Source: an uncultured Mesocricetibacter sp.
Lineage (GTDB): Bacteria > Pseudomonadota > Gammaproteobacteria > Enterobacterales > Pasteurellaceae
Length of the DNA stretch: 16,496 bases
Assembly (NCBI GenBank): GCA_905373425.1
Contig: CAJPST010000023.1
Span: forward strand, 1 to 16,496
Direction: 5' to 3'
Shown: positions 1-7,185 of the stretch, in pieces
Layout of the letters: each line of letters begins with the position of its first letter
How positions within the stretch are numbered: position 1 is the first letter of the stretch
Made by a program: the position numbers and the translations under genes
The notes under the pieces: generated by a model
Database searches by the model: none
Seen by the model: the letters and a program-made list of their open reading frames with translations, nothing else
What the model was told of the DNA's origin: nothing

Positions 1-98
1 CTATATTTGCTTAAAATGTTCCTAATTAAACTAGTATAGTTTTTTAAATTCTGCTACAGTCAAATCCACTGATGTAATTCTACAACAAGGAGGAAATA

Positions 99-362
99 AT
101 GAGTTGGGTTGCAGCAATTATTGTCGGTGCGATTATCGGTTGGATCGCCGAAAAATTAATGAAAAGCGATATGGGATTATTAATGAATATCGTGATCGGG
201 ATTGTCGGTTCGTCACTTGGTCGTTGGTTATTCGGAGACGTATTAGGTATAGGCTCAGCACATGCAGCCGGTAGTTTAAATATCCCTGGTTTACTATTTG
301 GCGTATTAGGTGCTATCGTATTAATTTATATTCTACGTTATTTTAACATTATGAAAAAATAG
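99..362 (+). CDS. GlsB/YeaQ/YmgE family small membrane protein
   Basis: An 87-residue, very hydrophobic protein with three likely membrane helices (about residues 2-18, 28-46 and 61-82) rich in Gly, Ile and Val. The opening MSWVAAIIVGAIIGWIAEK, the GIVGSSLGRWLF stretch and the length match the GlsB/YeaQ/YmgE (transglycosylase-associated) family of inner-membrane proteins, often stress-induced and of unknown biochemical role. The start is well supported: a perfect AAGGAGG lies at 87-93, five bases before the ATG. It appears to be a single gene. No clear T-tailed terminator follows on this strand; the hairpin at 390-438 has its T-rich side facing the other way. Family assignment is fairly secure; function is unknown. 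Confidence 0.9.
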   Translation: MSWVAAIIVGAIIGWIAEKLMKSDMGLLMNIVIGIVGSSLGRWLFGDVLGIGSAHAAGSLNIPGLLFGVLGAIVLIYILRYFNIMKK

Positions 363-374
363 GATTTTTCTGAA

Positions 375-438
375 TATAAAAAATAAAAAGCGGTTGGTTT
401 TTGCGATGTTTTCTAGAAACAGACAAAAATTTTACCGC
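375..438 (-). terminator. Long hairpin with minus-strand T tail
   Basis: Three helices stack: GCGGT (390-394) with ACCGC (434-438), TTTTTG (398-403) with CAAAAA (424-429), and an inner TGTTT/AAACA. Read on the minus strand, the hairpin is followed by TTTTTATTTTTTATA, a good terminator tail. On the plus strand no T-run follows. It would therefore stop minus-strand transcription coming from pdg, after that transcript has crossed the CHY gene in antisense. Confidence 0.45.
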
Positions 439-476
439 CTTAACATTTCGTATTCCGGTATGGAGAAAAGCGCCAA

Positions 477-794
477 GTGATACAAGTTTATGGGTTAACC
501 GTCGATAATCAAACCCGTTGTAAACATTACCATTCCCCATTGGATATTATTGCAATTAAATTTAAATGTTGCGGCAAATTTTATCCCTGTTACCAATGCC
601 ATCAAGCCTGCGAAAACCATTCTATCGAACGATGGAAGCCAAACGAATTCCATGAACAGGCAATTTTATGTGGTGCTTGTCAAACAATAATCAGTATTCA
701 GCAATATATGTCTGTTACTGCCTGCCCTAACTGTACTGCACAATTTAACAGCGGTTGCCGAAAGCACTATCACCTCTATTTTGAAATAGATTAA
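477..794 (+). CDS. CHY zinc-finger protein
   Basis: A 105-residue cysteine- and histidine-rich protein with the full CHY zinc-finger ligand series in order: CKHYH near residue 15, KFKCCGKFYPCYQCH (about 29-43), ENHSIERW, LCGAC (about 64-68), a CPNC pair (about 83-86), and a final C.KHYHLYF. The family (zf-CHY) binds several zinc ions; its yeast relative Hot13 acts in mitochondrial intermembrane-space zinc and redox handling, but bacterial members have no established role. The start is GTG at 477, with GGAG eleven bases upstream (462-465); no in-frame ATG gives a better choice. Its stop codon overlaps the stop of the convergent pdg gene within one TTAA (791-794). No signal peptide, so probably cytoplasmic. 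Confidence 0.88.
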   Translation: MIQVYGLTVDNQTRCKHYHSPLDIIAIKFKCCGKFYPCYQCHQACENHSIERWKPNEFHEQAILCGACQTIISIQQYMSVTACPNCTAQFNSGCRKHYHLYFEID

Positions 795-1174
795 CTTTTA
801 TGCGGAGTAAAACGCGCCTTTATCGGTAAACGTAATGCAATCCGTTCCTGATTAAGCGCTAAAGCCTCAGACGTTGCTTGATAATCAGCCCAAAGTTCTG
901 CATTTTTTGGTAAGTTTTCCGGCCAAATATATTGCACGTTAAAACCGCGCGCTTTACATTCCTGATGTAATTCATCATAACGGCGTTTTAAAAATGCCAA
1001 TTTATTAAAGAAAAAGCGAACGTGTCCTTCCCCCAATTTATAGTCCGTAGGCTGACCTTGTAAATTAAATTTTCCTTTAGCGACGGCATTTGGAATTCGG
1101 GTTAACTCACGATGTTCTGCCAACAAATGTTGATCACAAAGTTCCGAAGGCGGGACAAGATTAATTCGAGTCAT
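791..1174 (-). CDS. pdg: Pyrimidine-dimer DNA glycosylase/AP lyase (T4 endonuclease V type)
   Basis: A 127-residue homologue of phage T4 endonuclease V (DenV), which cuts the glycosidic bond at UV-induced cis-syn pyrimidine dimers and then nicks the abasic site by beta-elimination. The N-terminus aligns closely: MTRINL, SELCDQHLLAEHRELTR, then GEGHVRFFFNKLAFLKRR and ECKARGFNV. The catalytic nucleophile Thr2 (after Met removal) and Glu23 are both present, as are Arg3, Arg22 and Arg26, which contact DNA in T4. It is about 10 residues shorter than T4 DenV, and the aromatic C-terminal WYKYYGK stretch that helps T4 enzyme bind dimers is absent. No good Shine-Dalgarno precedes the ATG (1172-1174). 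It lies divergent from accA and convergent with the CHY gene. The family assignment is strong; repair activity is inferred from conserved residues. Confidence 0.92.
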   Translation of the reverse strand: MTRINLVPPSELCDQHLLAEHRELTRIPNAVAKGKFNLQGQPTDYKLGEGHVRFFFNKLAFLKRRYDELHQECKARGFNVQYIWPENLPKNAELWADYQATSEALALNQERIALRLPIKARFTPHKS

Positions 1175-1275
1175 AATTCAAGGAGATAGTAGTAAATAAT
1201 AATGAAAAAGGCGGTCATTTTAACCCAAAAAAATTACCCCGACAAACTATTTGCACGCTTTAGTAAATACTGGTA

Positions 1276-1284
1276 AAGTGCGGT
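1276..1284 (+). repeat. DNA uptake signal sequence
   Basis: Perfect AAGTGCGGT followed by AGAAATTT and, one turn further, ATTTATAAATT: the full extended Haemophilus-type uptake signal. It sits in the pdg/accA gap and may overlap the accA promoter. Confidence 0.9.
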
Positions 1285-1321
1285 AGAAATTTGAGCTGAT
1301 TTATAAATTAGGAAAACCCGA

Positions 1322-2275
1322 ATGAGCCAACAAGAATACTTAGATTTTGAATTGCCGATTGCCGAACTTGAAGCCAAAATCGAGTCGCTACGTGCTATTG
1401 AACAAGATGATAAATTAGATCTTGATGATGAGATCGCTCGCTTGAAGAAAAAAAGCGAAGAACTGACGCAAAAAACCTTTGCCAATCTTGATGCTTGGCA
1501 AGTTTCACGCATGGCCCGCCACCCTAACCGCCCTTACACGTTGGATTACATCGAGCATATTTTCACCGAGTTTGAAGAACTGGCAGGAGATCGAGCCTTT
1601 GCCGATGATAAAGCAATCGTCGGTGGTTTGGCGCGTTTGGATGGCCGTCCTGTAATGGTGATTGGGCATCAGAAAGGTCGCTCGGTTAAAGATAAAGTCA
1701 AACGCAATTTTGGCATGCCGGCTCCTGAAGGTTACCGAAAAGCCTTGCGTTTGATGCAAATGGCAGAACGTTTTAATCTACCGATTATTACCTTTATCGA
1801 CACACCGGGAGCTTATCCCGGAGTGGGAGCGGAAGAACGTGGTCAATCGGAAGCTATTGCACGTAACTTACGCGAAATGTCTACTTTAAAAGTACCGGTA
1901 ATTTGTACCGTCATCGGCGAAGGCGGTTCCGGCGGCGCACTTGCTATTGGTGTGGGCGATAAAGTCAATATGTTGCAATATAGCACTTATTCGGTTATTT
2001 CCCCTGAAGGTTGTGCTTCCATTTTATGGAAAAGTGCGGAAAAAGCTTCCACCGCCGCAGACGTTATGGGATTAACCGCTCCCCGTTTAAAAGAACTGGA
2101 ATTAATTGACAATATCGTACCGGAACCTTTAGGCGGTGCGCACCGTAATTATGCGGAAATGGCGCAAAATCTAAAACAACGTATTTTGGACGACTTAGCA
2201 GACCTAGACATTTTAGATCAAGAAGCCCTGCTTGAGCGCCGTTATCAACGATTGATGTCTTACGGTTATTGTTAA
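1322..2275 (+). CDS. accA: Acetyl-CoA carboxylase carboxyltransferase subunit alpha
   Basis: A 317-residue protein, against 319 in E. coli. With AccD it forms the A2B2 carboxyltransferase that moves the carboxyl group from biotin-AccB to acetyl-CoA, giving malonyl-CoA, the committed step of fatty-acid synthesis. The N-terminal 60 residues are charged and helical (LDFELPIAELEAKIESLRAI). The crotonase-like core follows, with GGLARLDGRPVMVIGHQKGR near 100, DTPGAYPGVGAEERGQ near 160 and the oxyanion-hole glycines of IGEGGSGGALAIG near 197-209. An AGGA (1310-1313) stands eight bases before the ATG. A T-tailed hairpin follows the stop at once, so accA is probably transcribed mainly alone. A weak sigma-70 candidate (TTGCAC, 17-bp spacer, TAAAGT) overlaps the uptake signal upstream. 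Confidence 0.98.
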   Translation: MSQQEYLDFELPIAELEAKIESLRAIEQDDKLDLDDEIARLKKKSEELTQKTFANLDAWQVSRMARHPNRPYTLDYIEHIFTEFEELAGDRAFADDKAIVGGLARLDGRPVMVIGHQKGRSVKDKVKRNFGMPAPEGYRKALRLMQMAERFNLPIITFIDTPGAYPGVGAEERGQSEAIARNLREMSTLKVPVICTVIGEGGSGGALAIGVGDKVNMLQYSTYSVISPEGCASILWKSAEKASTAADVMGLTAPRLKELELIDNIVPEPLGGAHRNYAEMAQNLKQRILDDLADLDILDQEALLERRYQRLMSYGYC

Positions 2276-2289
2276 TTTGAAATCAGAAA

Positions 2290-2317
2290 AAGAGCGGTCA
2301 ATTTTTGCCGCTTTTTT
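2290..2317 (+). terminator. Rho-independent terminator after accA
   Basis: AGCGG (2293-2297) pairs with CCGCT (2308-2312) across a ten-base loop, followed by six T in total. Confidence 0.75.
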
Positions 2318-2335
2318 ATTATGAGGCAACATCCG

Positions 2336-3073
2336 ATGAAATTAATCTATAAAATCTCTTTCTCATTCGTTTTCTCCATCTGTCTGATTACCAGTAATGT
2401 TTGGGCAGAGCAATATCAATTTAAATTTAATATAGAACGGAATTCGCATGTTGCGGAAACGCCTAAAGTCACACCTAACAGACATATTACAATTAACGGA
2501 CAACAAGTTGACGCATTTGATACATCATTTTCTGATTCCTTAGGTGATGAAAAGGATAAAATTAATTTCAAAGTAAATGCGGTACAAACCAAAATCAGTG
2601 CAAAAATTTTAAACCGTTTGGCTCTCTACGCAATGCCTAACGGCTCTATTTTCGTGCCGAAAGGTTGGCGATTATCAAGAGGGCAAATCGGAGCTAATGG
2701 TTCGCAAAGCTATACGTTTATCGCACCAAAGGGAGACGGTTTTCTGACGTTTTATGATGCTTCAGCCTGCGTTGGTTGCGCACAAAGTGCAGCTTCGATT
2801 TTTTTCTCCGAAGCCTATAAAGGCGCCAAAGAAAACGATTTTACTGTATATGATTCAACCAATCTGCCGATGAAAAAAGTTCATTTAAATCCTCATTTGG
2901 TCGCATACAGTGTTGAGCATCAAGGGCAACGCTTGGATGGTGTAGCATATTACAATGCTGATGCTGATGTTGATCTCACTTTTTGGCAAGTTGAAATCAG
3001 TTTACCGACAGCAGAACGAGATCTTGCCAATCCGTTATTAAATCAATTCATTTCTCTTGCTAAGGACAGATAG
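2336..3073 (+). CDS. Secreted protein, tentatively DUF4850
   Basis: A 245-residue exported protein. I chose the ATG at 2336 rather than the one at 2321 because an AGG (2324-2326) sits at a normal distance before it and the protein then begins with a clean signal peptide: Lys2 and Lys6, a hydrophobic core, and cleavage after V-W-A at residue 24. The mature part has a polar N-terminal region, then a compact domain with LYAMPNGSIFVPKGWR and GSQSYTFIAPKGDGFLTFYD. A CVGC pair at residues 145-148 could form a disulfide or bind metal; the only other Cys is in the signal peptide. The pattern resembles DUF4850 periplasmic proteins, but this is from memory and moderate at best. pdxY starts four bases after the stop, so the two are probably co-transcribed. 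Function unknown. Confidence 0.72.
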   Translation: MKLIYKISFSFVFSICLITSNVWAEQYQFKFNIERNSHVAETPKVTPNRHITINGQQVDAFDTSFSDSLGDEKDKINFKVNAVQTKISAKILNRLALYAMPNGSIFVPKGWRLSRGQIGANGSQSYTFIAPKGDGFLTFYDASACVGCAQSAASIFFSEAYKGAKENDFTVYDSTNLPMKKVHLNPHLVAYSVEHQGQRLDGVAYYNADADVDLTFWQVEISLPTAERDLANPLLNQFISLAKDR

Positions 3074-3077
3074 TTTT

Positions 3078-3938
3078 ATGAAAAATATACTTTCAATTCA
3101 ATCACATGTCGTTTTTGGTTACGCCGGTAACAAATCGGCAACCTTCCCTATGCAATTGATGGGGGTAGATGTTTGGGCGTTAAATACCGTGCAATTTTCC
3201 AATCACACCCAATACGGCAAATGGACGGGAATGGTGATGCCAAAAGAACAAATCGGTGATATCGTTCGAGGCATTGATGAAATCGGTGAACTACATAAAT
3301 GTGATGCAGTAGTATCCGGTTATATCGGTTCCGCAGAACAAGTAGATGAAATTATAAAAGCTTTTCATACTATTAAAGCTAAAAATCCGAATGCCGTTTA
3401 CCTCTGTGATCCGGTAATGGGGCACCCTGATAAAGGCTGTATTGTTGCCGACGGTGTACGCGAAGGATTAATCGAAAAAGCGATGCCTCATGCCGATATT
3501 ATCACACCGAATTTGGTTGAATTGCGCGAATTAACCGGGTTAACCGTAGAAAATTTCAGTCAAGCGATTGAGGCAGTTAAAATCATTTTAACTAAAGGCC
3601 CGAAAAAAGTGTTGGTCAAACATTTAAGTAAAGTCGGTCAAGACCCGAGCAAATTTGAGATGTTGATGGCTACGCAAGCCGGCATTTGGCATATCAGCCG
3701 CCCTTTGCATAAATTCAACAAAGAACCTGTCGGTGTAGGTGACTTAACTGCCGGTTTATTTATTGCCAATTTGCTTAACGGTAAATCTGATGTGGAAGCA
3801 TTCGAACATACAGCCAACGCAGTCAACGAAGTAATGGCAACCACCCACCAACTTGGCTCTTATGAATTACAACTGATTGCTGCACGTGAACGCATTGTCA
3901 ACCCGACCAGCCAATACAAAGCAGTGAAGATTGACTGA
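3078..3938 (+). CDS. pdxY: Pyridoxal kinase PdxY
   Basis: A 286-residue ribokinase-family enzyme (E. coli PdxY has 287) that phosphorylates pyridoxal with ATP to make pyridoxal 5'-phosphate in the B6 salvage pathway. Visible landmarks are MKNILSIQSHVVFGYAGNKSA at the N-terminus, the GYIGS loop near 81-85, DPVMGHP.KGCIV (111-123) with the Cys of the PdxY/PdxK lid, and the anion-hole motif GVGD (219-222), whose Asp is the catalytic base. The ATG at 3078 has AAGGA at 3062-3066; an upstream in-frame start at 3057 would add seven residues that are not family-like and would overlap the previous gene. It follows the DUF4850-like gene by four bases. A hairpin with a short T-run follows, so transcription may end before tilS. 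Confidence 0.97.
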   Translation: MKNILSIQSHVVFGYAGNKSATFPMQLMGVDVWALNTVQFSNHTQYGKWTGMVMPKEQIGDIVRGIDEIGELHKCDAVVSGYIGSAEQVDEIIKAFHTIKAKNPNAVYLCDPVMGHPDKGCIVADGVREGLIEKAMPHADIITPNLVELRELTGLTVENFSQAIEAVKIILTKGPKKVLVKHLSKVGQDPSKFEMLMATQAGIWHISRPLHKFNKEPVGVGDLTAGLFIANLLNGKSDVEAFEHTANAVNEVMATTHQLGSYELQLIAARERIVNPTSQYKAVKID

Positions 3939-3962
3939 GCTTGCTCAATTGATATTTAATGC

Positions 3963-3985
3963 AAGGCAGGTTTACCCTGCCTTTT
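3963..3985 (+). terminator. Rho-independent terminator after pdxY
   Basis: Perfect eight-base stem AAGGCAGG (3963-3970) with CCTGCCTT (3976-3983), a five-base loop and a short run of four T. It lies before the likely tilS start, so tilS may depend on readthrough or its own promoter. Confidence 0.7.
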
Positions 3986-4005
3986 CAATTAACCAAGATG
4001 TAACT

Positions 4006-5293
4006 ATGCCGTTATTCAAGCAATTCCAAACATTATGCGATAAAACAGGCTATACCCGCTTTCTTATCGCTTTCAGCGGCGGATTAGACTCCACCGCTCT
4101 ACTTTCATTGTTTATAAAACTACGACAAAATCGACCGCACTTTGAGCTACGAGCCATTCATATCCACCACGGTTTAAGCTCTAATGCGGACGCATGGGTC
4201 GTACACTGCCAACAAATTTGCCCAACATTTAACGTGCCGTTGATTGTTGAAAAAGTGCAGGTTGAACAAACCGACGGTATTGAAGCAGGTGCGCGACAAG
4301 CCCGTTATCAAGCTATTTCACGACATTTACAGACGGATGAAATCTTAGTCACAGCCCATCATCTGCAGGATCAAACGGAAACCTTTCTACTTGCTCTTAA
4401 ACGCGGTAGCGGCATTCAAGGCTTAGGGGCAATGCAAACACAAAGCACAGTATATGATTTGCCTGTTTTTCGTCCTTTACTTAATTTCAGTCGGCAACAG
4501 CTAGAAAATCACGTTCAATCGGAAAATCTGAATTGGATTGAAGACGAAAGCAACACCAATAATCGTTACGATCGCAATTTCCTTCGTAATGAAATTTTGC
4601 CACAATTAAAAAAACGCTGGCCACATTTTGATCAAGCGGTGAAACGTTCGGCACAGCATTGTTTTGAACAACAACAACTGATTAACGAACTACTGGCTGA
4701 GGAGTTTTGGAAAAACTACCAAAAAACCGACCGCACTTTTAATCTTTCAAATTTCGCGCAATTTTCCGTACATAAACAACGTGCACTGATACGCCTTTGG
4801 CTTGCGCAATTACAATTAGAAATGCCATCGTTAGCACAATTGGATCAACTTATTCAGGATGTGATTTTTGCCCGTCAAGATGCCAATCCGCAGTTTAAAC
4901 TAGGGGAAAAAATTGTCCGTCGTTATCAACAAAAACTCTATTTAACCGACAGGTTTGCAGATTTACGCGAAATCAAAATCGACATTATACCCAACCAAAG
5001 CCTTACCCGACGGATTGGGCGAGTTTATCGCACTTCGACAAGAAAACGGAATCAGTTTTCAATGGCTGGATAAAATCAGCACACTTACACTCACTGAAAA
5101 ACCAATTCAAATCCGCTTCAAATATTCGGGAAACGTAAAATTAACGGAAAAAGGCGTAAACGAAGATATTAAAAAAATCTGGCAAAATTTATCCGTTCCG
5201 CCTTGGCAACGAAACCGCATTCCGCTCATTTTCTATGGCGAACACTTGAAAAGTGCGGTCGGTTTTTTTGAAGTTTTTGAAAAAAATAGGTAG
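4006..5293 (+). CDS. tilS: tRNA(Ile)-lysidine synthase TilS, interrupted by an apparent +1 frameshift near 4990
   Basis: TilS uses ATP to attach lysine to C34 of the CAU anticodon of tRNA-Ile2, changing its identity from Met to Ile; the gene is essential in E. coli. The ATG at 4006 puts the ATP-binding SGGLDS motif at residues 24-29, as in the family; a TTG at 3931 would place the pdxY terminator inside the gene. The N-terminal PP-loop and helical middle domain read cleanly in the first frame to about 4990, with HIHHGLSSNAD, RNFLRNEILP and RRYQQKLYLT visible. That frame then loses similarity and stops at 5071-5073. The missing C-terminal domain continues in the next frame: LPDGLGEF, then KKIWQNLSVPPWQR.R.PLIFYGE, ending at 5293. 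Joined, the product is about 428 residues, like the 432 of E. coli. Because frame two is closed before 4946 and LPDG (5003 onward) occurs only there, the shift lies between 4946 and about 5003. This may be a real mutation, a one-base sequencing insertion or, less likely, recoding. Confidence 0.9.
4134..4142 (-). repeat. DNA uptake signal sequence
   Basis: Perfect ACCGCACTT inside tilS, encoding part of Arg-Pro-His-Phe. Confidence 0.85.
4730..4738 (-). repeat. DNA uptake signal sequence
   Basis: Perfect ACCGCACTT inside tilS, encoding part of Asp-Arg-Thr-Phe, in the variable region between the tilS domains. Confidence 0.85.
5251..5259 (+). repeat. DNA uptake signal sequence
   Basis: Perfect AAGTGCGGT followed by a T-run, within the last codons of tilS (Lys-Ser-Ala-Val-Gly in the downstream frame). 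Confidence 0.85.
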
Positions 5294-5304
5294 AGTGTGA
5301 GGCA

Positions 5305-5326
5305 GACGCGAGCAAAAGCCCGCGTC
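5305..5326. terminator. Hairpin between convergent tilS and ghxP
   Basis: GACGCG (5305-5310) pairs with CGCGTC (5321-5326); past one mismatch the stem extends by GC/GC around an AAAA loop. It is the only strong structure in the 48-base gap between two converging genes, so it probably ends transcription from both sides, though neither side has a good T-run. Confidence 0.5.
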
Positions 5327-5341
5327 AATAATTCACTTTAA

Positions 5342-6655
5342 TTAAATCGCCAAACCAAAAGCATAAAACGCCACTAATGCGACGGTGATAATGATTGTGC
5401 CGACGTTTAATTGTTTGATTTCACCTGAAACAAGGCGGCCAATCACCAAGGTGGCAAAACCAAGCATAATTCCCGTTACAATGTTAGCAGTCAACACGAT
5501 AAACACTGCACAAACTAAACCGCTCATTGCACCGACAAAATCGCTAAAATCTAATTTACTAACGTTACTCAACATAAGCAAGCCGACATACATTAAAGCC
5601 GGAGCGGTAGCATAGCCCGGTACTAAAGTGGCTAGCGGTTGGAAAAACAACATTAATAGAAATAAAACGCCAACCACAATGGCAGTCAACCCCGTTTTCC
5701 CACCGGCTGCCGTGCCTGCTGCAGATTCAATATAAACCGCTGCCGGCGCAGTACCGAAGATACCGGAGAAAAGGCTACTCACCGAATCGGAGGTTAAGGC
5801 TTTTCCGCCGTTGATGATTTGTCCGTCTTTATCCAATAACCCTGCTTGTCCTGCCACCGCACGGATAGTACCGGTTGCATCAAAGACGGCTGTCATCACT
5901 AAAGCGAAAACTACCGGTAGAATAGCCGGTTGCAATGCGCCTATAACGTCCAATTGCAAAAATAGCGACTGCTCCCCAAAAGTCGGCATTCTGAATACTT
6001 CGCCACCGAATTTGACATTCGGGTCAAAAATTAAACCGATAATGGTAATCGCGATGATCACCCATAGAATTCCGCCTTTCACCTGCATTCTCTCAAGCCC
6101 GATGATAAATGCAAGCCCAAGTAGCGACATCATCACCGGAAAAGAGGCGAAATCACCTAATTTAACCGGCAAACCGGCCTGATTACCGACAACAATACCG
6201 ACACCGTTTGCGGCAATCAATAATAAAAATAAGCCGATTCCAATGCCTGCGCCATGGGCGATACTGGACGGCAGGTTACGCAGAATCCATGAACGAACTC
6301 CCGTAGCCGAAATTAGGGTGAAAACCGCCCCCATTAGAAATACCGCTCCTAGTGCAACAGGAATACTGACTTTTTGCCCGATAACCAGACTAAATGCAGT
6401 AAATGCCGTTAATGAAATGGCGCAACCGATCGCCATCGGCGCATTTGCCCATAAACCGATTAAAATCGAACCTAACCCCGCCACTAAACATGTGGCGATA
6501 AATACGCTTTCTGCCGGGAAACCAGCTGCTCCAAGCATATTCGGCACGACAATCACGGAATAAACCATTGCCAAGAAAGTAGTTAATCCGGCAATCATTT
6601 CCTGACGCAGATTAGATCCGCGAGCAGAAAGCTCAAATCGTTTTTCTAAAGACAT
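5342..6655 (-). CDS. ghxP: Guanine/hypoxanthine permease (NCS2 AzgA-like family)
   Basis: A 437-residue inner-membrane protein with about a dozen hydrophobic segments, closely resembling E. coli GhxP (YjcD), a proton-driven importer of guanine and hypoxanthine. Shared stretches include GSNLRQEMIAGLTTFLAMVY at residues 14-33, ATCLVAGLGSILIGLWAN, AIGCAISLTAFTAFSLVIGQ, VMTAVFDATGTIRAVAGQA and YIESAAGTAAGGKTGLTA; the last two carry the family's substrate-binding elements. The adenine permeases AdeP/AdeQ are the closest alternative, but the similarity I recall is stronger to GhxP. The start ATG (6653-6655) has a weak AAGG upstream. A sigma-70-like promoter overlapped by a PurR-like palindrome lies at 6725-6754, suggesting repression when purines are plentiful. 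Confidence 0.93.
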   Translation of the reverse strand: MSLEKRFELSARGSNLRQEMIAGLTTFLAMVYSVIVVPNMLGAAGFPAESVFIATCLVAGLGSILIGLWANAPMAIGCAISLTAFTAFSLVIGQKVSIPVALGAVFLMGAVFTLISATGVRSWILRNLPSSIAHGAGIGIGLFLLLIAANGVGIVVGNQAGLPVKLGDFASFPVMMSLLGLAFIIGLERMQVKGGILWVIIAITIIGLIFDPNVKFGGEVFRMPTFGEQSLFLQLDVIGALQPAILPVVFALVMTAVFDATGTIRAVAGQAGLLDKDGQIINGGKALTSDSVSSLFSGIFGTAPAAVYIESAAGTAAGGKTGLTAIVVGVLFLLMLFFQPLATLVPGYATAPALMYVGLLMLSNVSKLDFSDFVGAMSGLVCAVFIVLTANIVTGIMLGFATLVIGRLVSGEIKQLNVGTIIITVALVAFYAFGLAI

Positions 6656-6724
6656 AAATGGAACCTTAAGCTAGTTAAATTGAGAAATAAAAAGGAAGTG
6701 AATATTCTACGCCAAATGTTGAAA

Positions 6725-6754
6725 GAGTAAACGTTTAGGAGTGAATTTTGACAA
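6725..6754 (-). promoter_or_regulatory. Candidate ghxP promoter with PurR-like operator
   Basis: Read on the minus strand, TTGTCA (plus 6749-6754) is followed after 17 bases by TTTACT (plus 6726-6731). A second option is TTTACT, 16 bases, TAGAAT further downstream. The 10-bp palindrome TAAACGTTTA (6728-6737) overlaps the first -10 or the second -35. It keeps the central AA.CG.TT core of PurR sites but only about 7 of 11 fixed consensus positions. Confidence 0.35.
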
Positions 6755-6756
6755 AT

Positions 6757-6782
6757 AAAAAAAGCAGCCCTAGAGCCGCTTT
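6757..6782 (-). terminator. Rho-independent terminator after the DUF805 gene
   Basis: On the minus strand, AAAGCGGC pairs with GCTGCTTT (one G-T pair) around a TCTAGG loop and is followed by a T-run. It separates the DUF805 gene from the ghxP promoter region. Confidence 0.75.
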
Positions 6783-6802
6783 ATAAAACAATCAAAATTC
6801 CT

Positions 6803-6811
6803 ACCGCACTT
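6803..6811 (-). repeat. DNA uptake signal sequence with adjacent degenerate copy
   Basis: Perfect ACCGCACTT; a one-mismatch copy (AGCGCACTTTT) follows immediately at about 6814-6824, giving an imperfect tandem pair in the DUF805/ghxP gap. Confidence 0.85.
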
Positions 6812-6840
6812 TTAGCGCACTTTTAGAGAGGAACTGTCGG

Positions 6841-7185
6841 TTAGTTATTTTTCGGATTCGAACCGAAGCGGTTTTCACCAGGCTGACTATCAAAACAGAA
6901 CAATACTAATAACACAATCACACCGATTAAAGGAATAAATGCCAGTAATTGCCACCAACCGCTGCGATCCGTATCATGCAAGCGACGCGCTCCTACAGCT
7001 AAGGACGGCACCAGTACAGCAAGCGAATAAATAGTGTTAAATAATGGATAACCTGTCAAGGCATCTATTAAAGCTAATACAATACTAACAAGAAAATTAA
7101 ATAAAAAGAACATCCAATATTCTTTGCGTCTAGCGCGTCCTTCAAATTTGGCGTAATTTTTTAAAACGTGTAAATACCAATTCAT
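6841..7185 (-). CDS. DUF805 family inner-membrane protein
   Basis: A 114-residue membrane protein with the DUF805 (YhaH/YhaI-like) signature: MNWYLHVLKNYAKFEGRARR at the N-terminus, KEYWMFFLFN, and the conserved VGARRLHDTDRSGWWQLL near residues 65-82. Three or four hydrophobic segments follow the amphipathic start, and the tail is polar (SQPGENRFGSNPKNN), as usual in the family. Role unknown. An AGGA at a normal distance precedes the ATG (7183-7185). It points away from galE and towards ghxP but is separated from ghxP by its own terminator, so it looks monocistronic. Confidence 0.93.
   Translation of the reverse strand: MNWYLHVLKNYAKFEGRARRKEYWMFFLFNFLVSIVLALIDALTGYPLFNTIYSLAVLVPSLAVGARRLHDTDRSGWWQLLAFIPLIGVIVLLVLFCFDSQPGENRFGSNPKNN

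Noticed and set aside
460..480. Six-codon leader ORF (ATG at 460) overlapping the GTG of the CHY gene in a GTGA
   Set aside because: No Shine-Dalgarno precedes it; the overlap is likely chance, although translational coupling cannot be excluded.
3931..4005. Upstream TTG start that would extend TilS by 25 residues
   Set aside because: It would place the pdxY terminator hairpin inside the gene and push the SGGLDS motif too far from the N-terminus.
5385..6563. Three plus-strand frames opposite ghxP
   Set aside because: All are antisense shadows of a well-matched permease and are low in family-like features.
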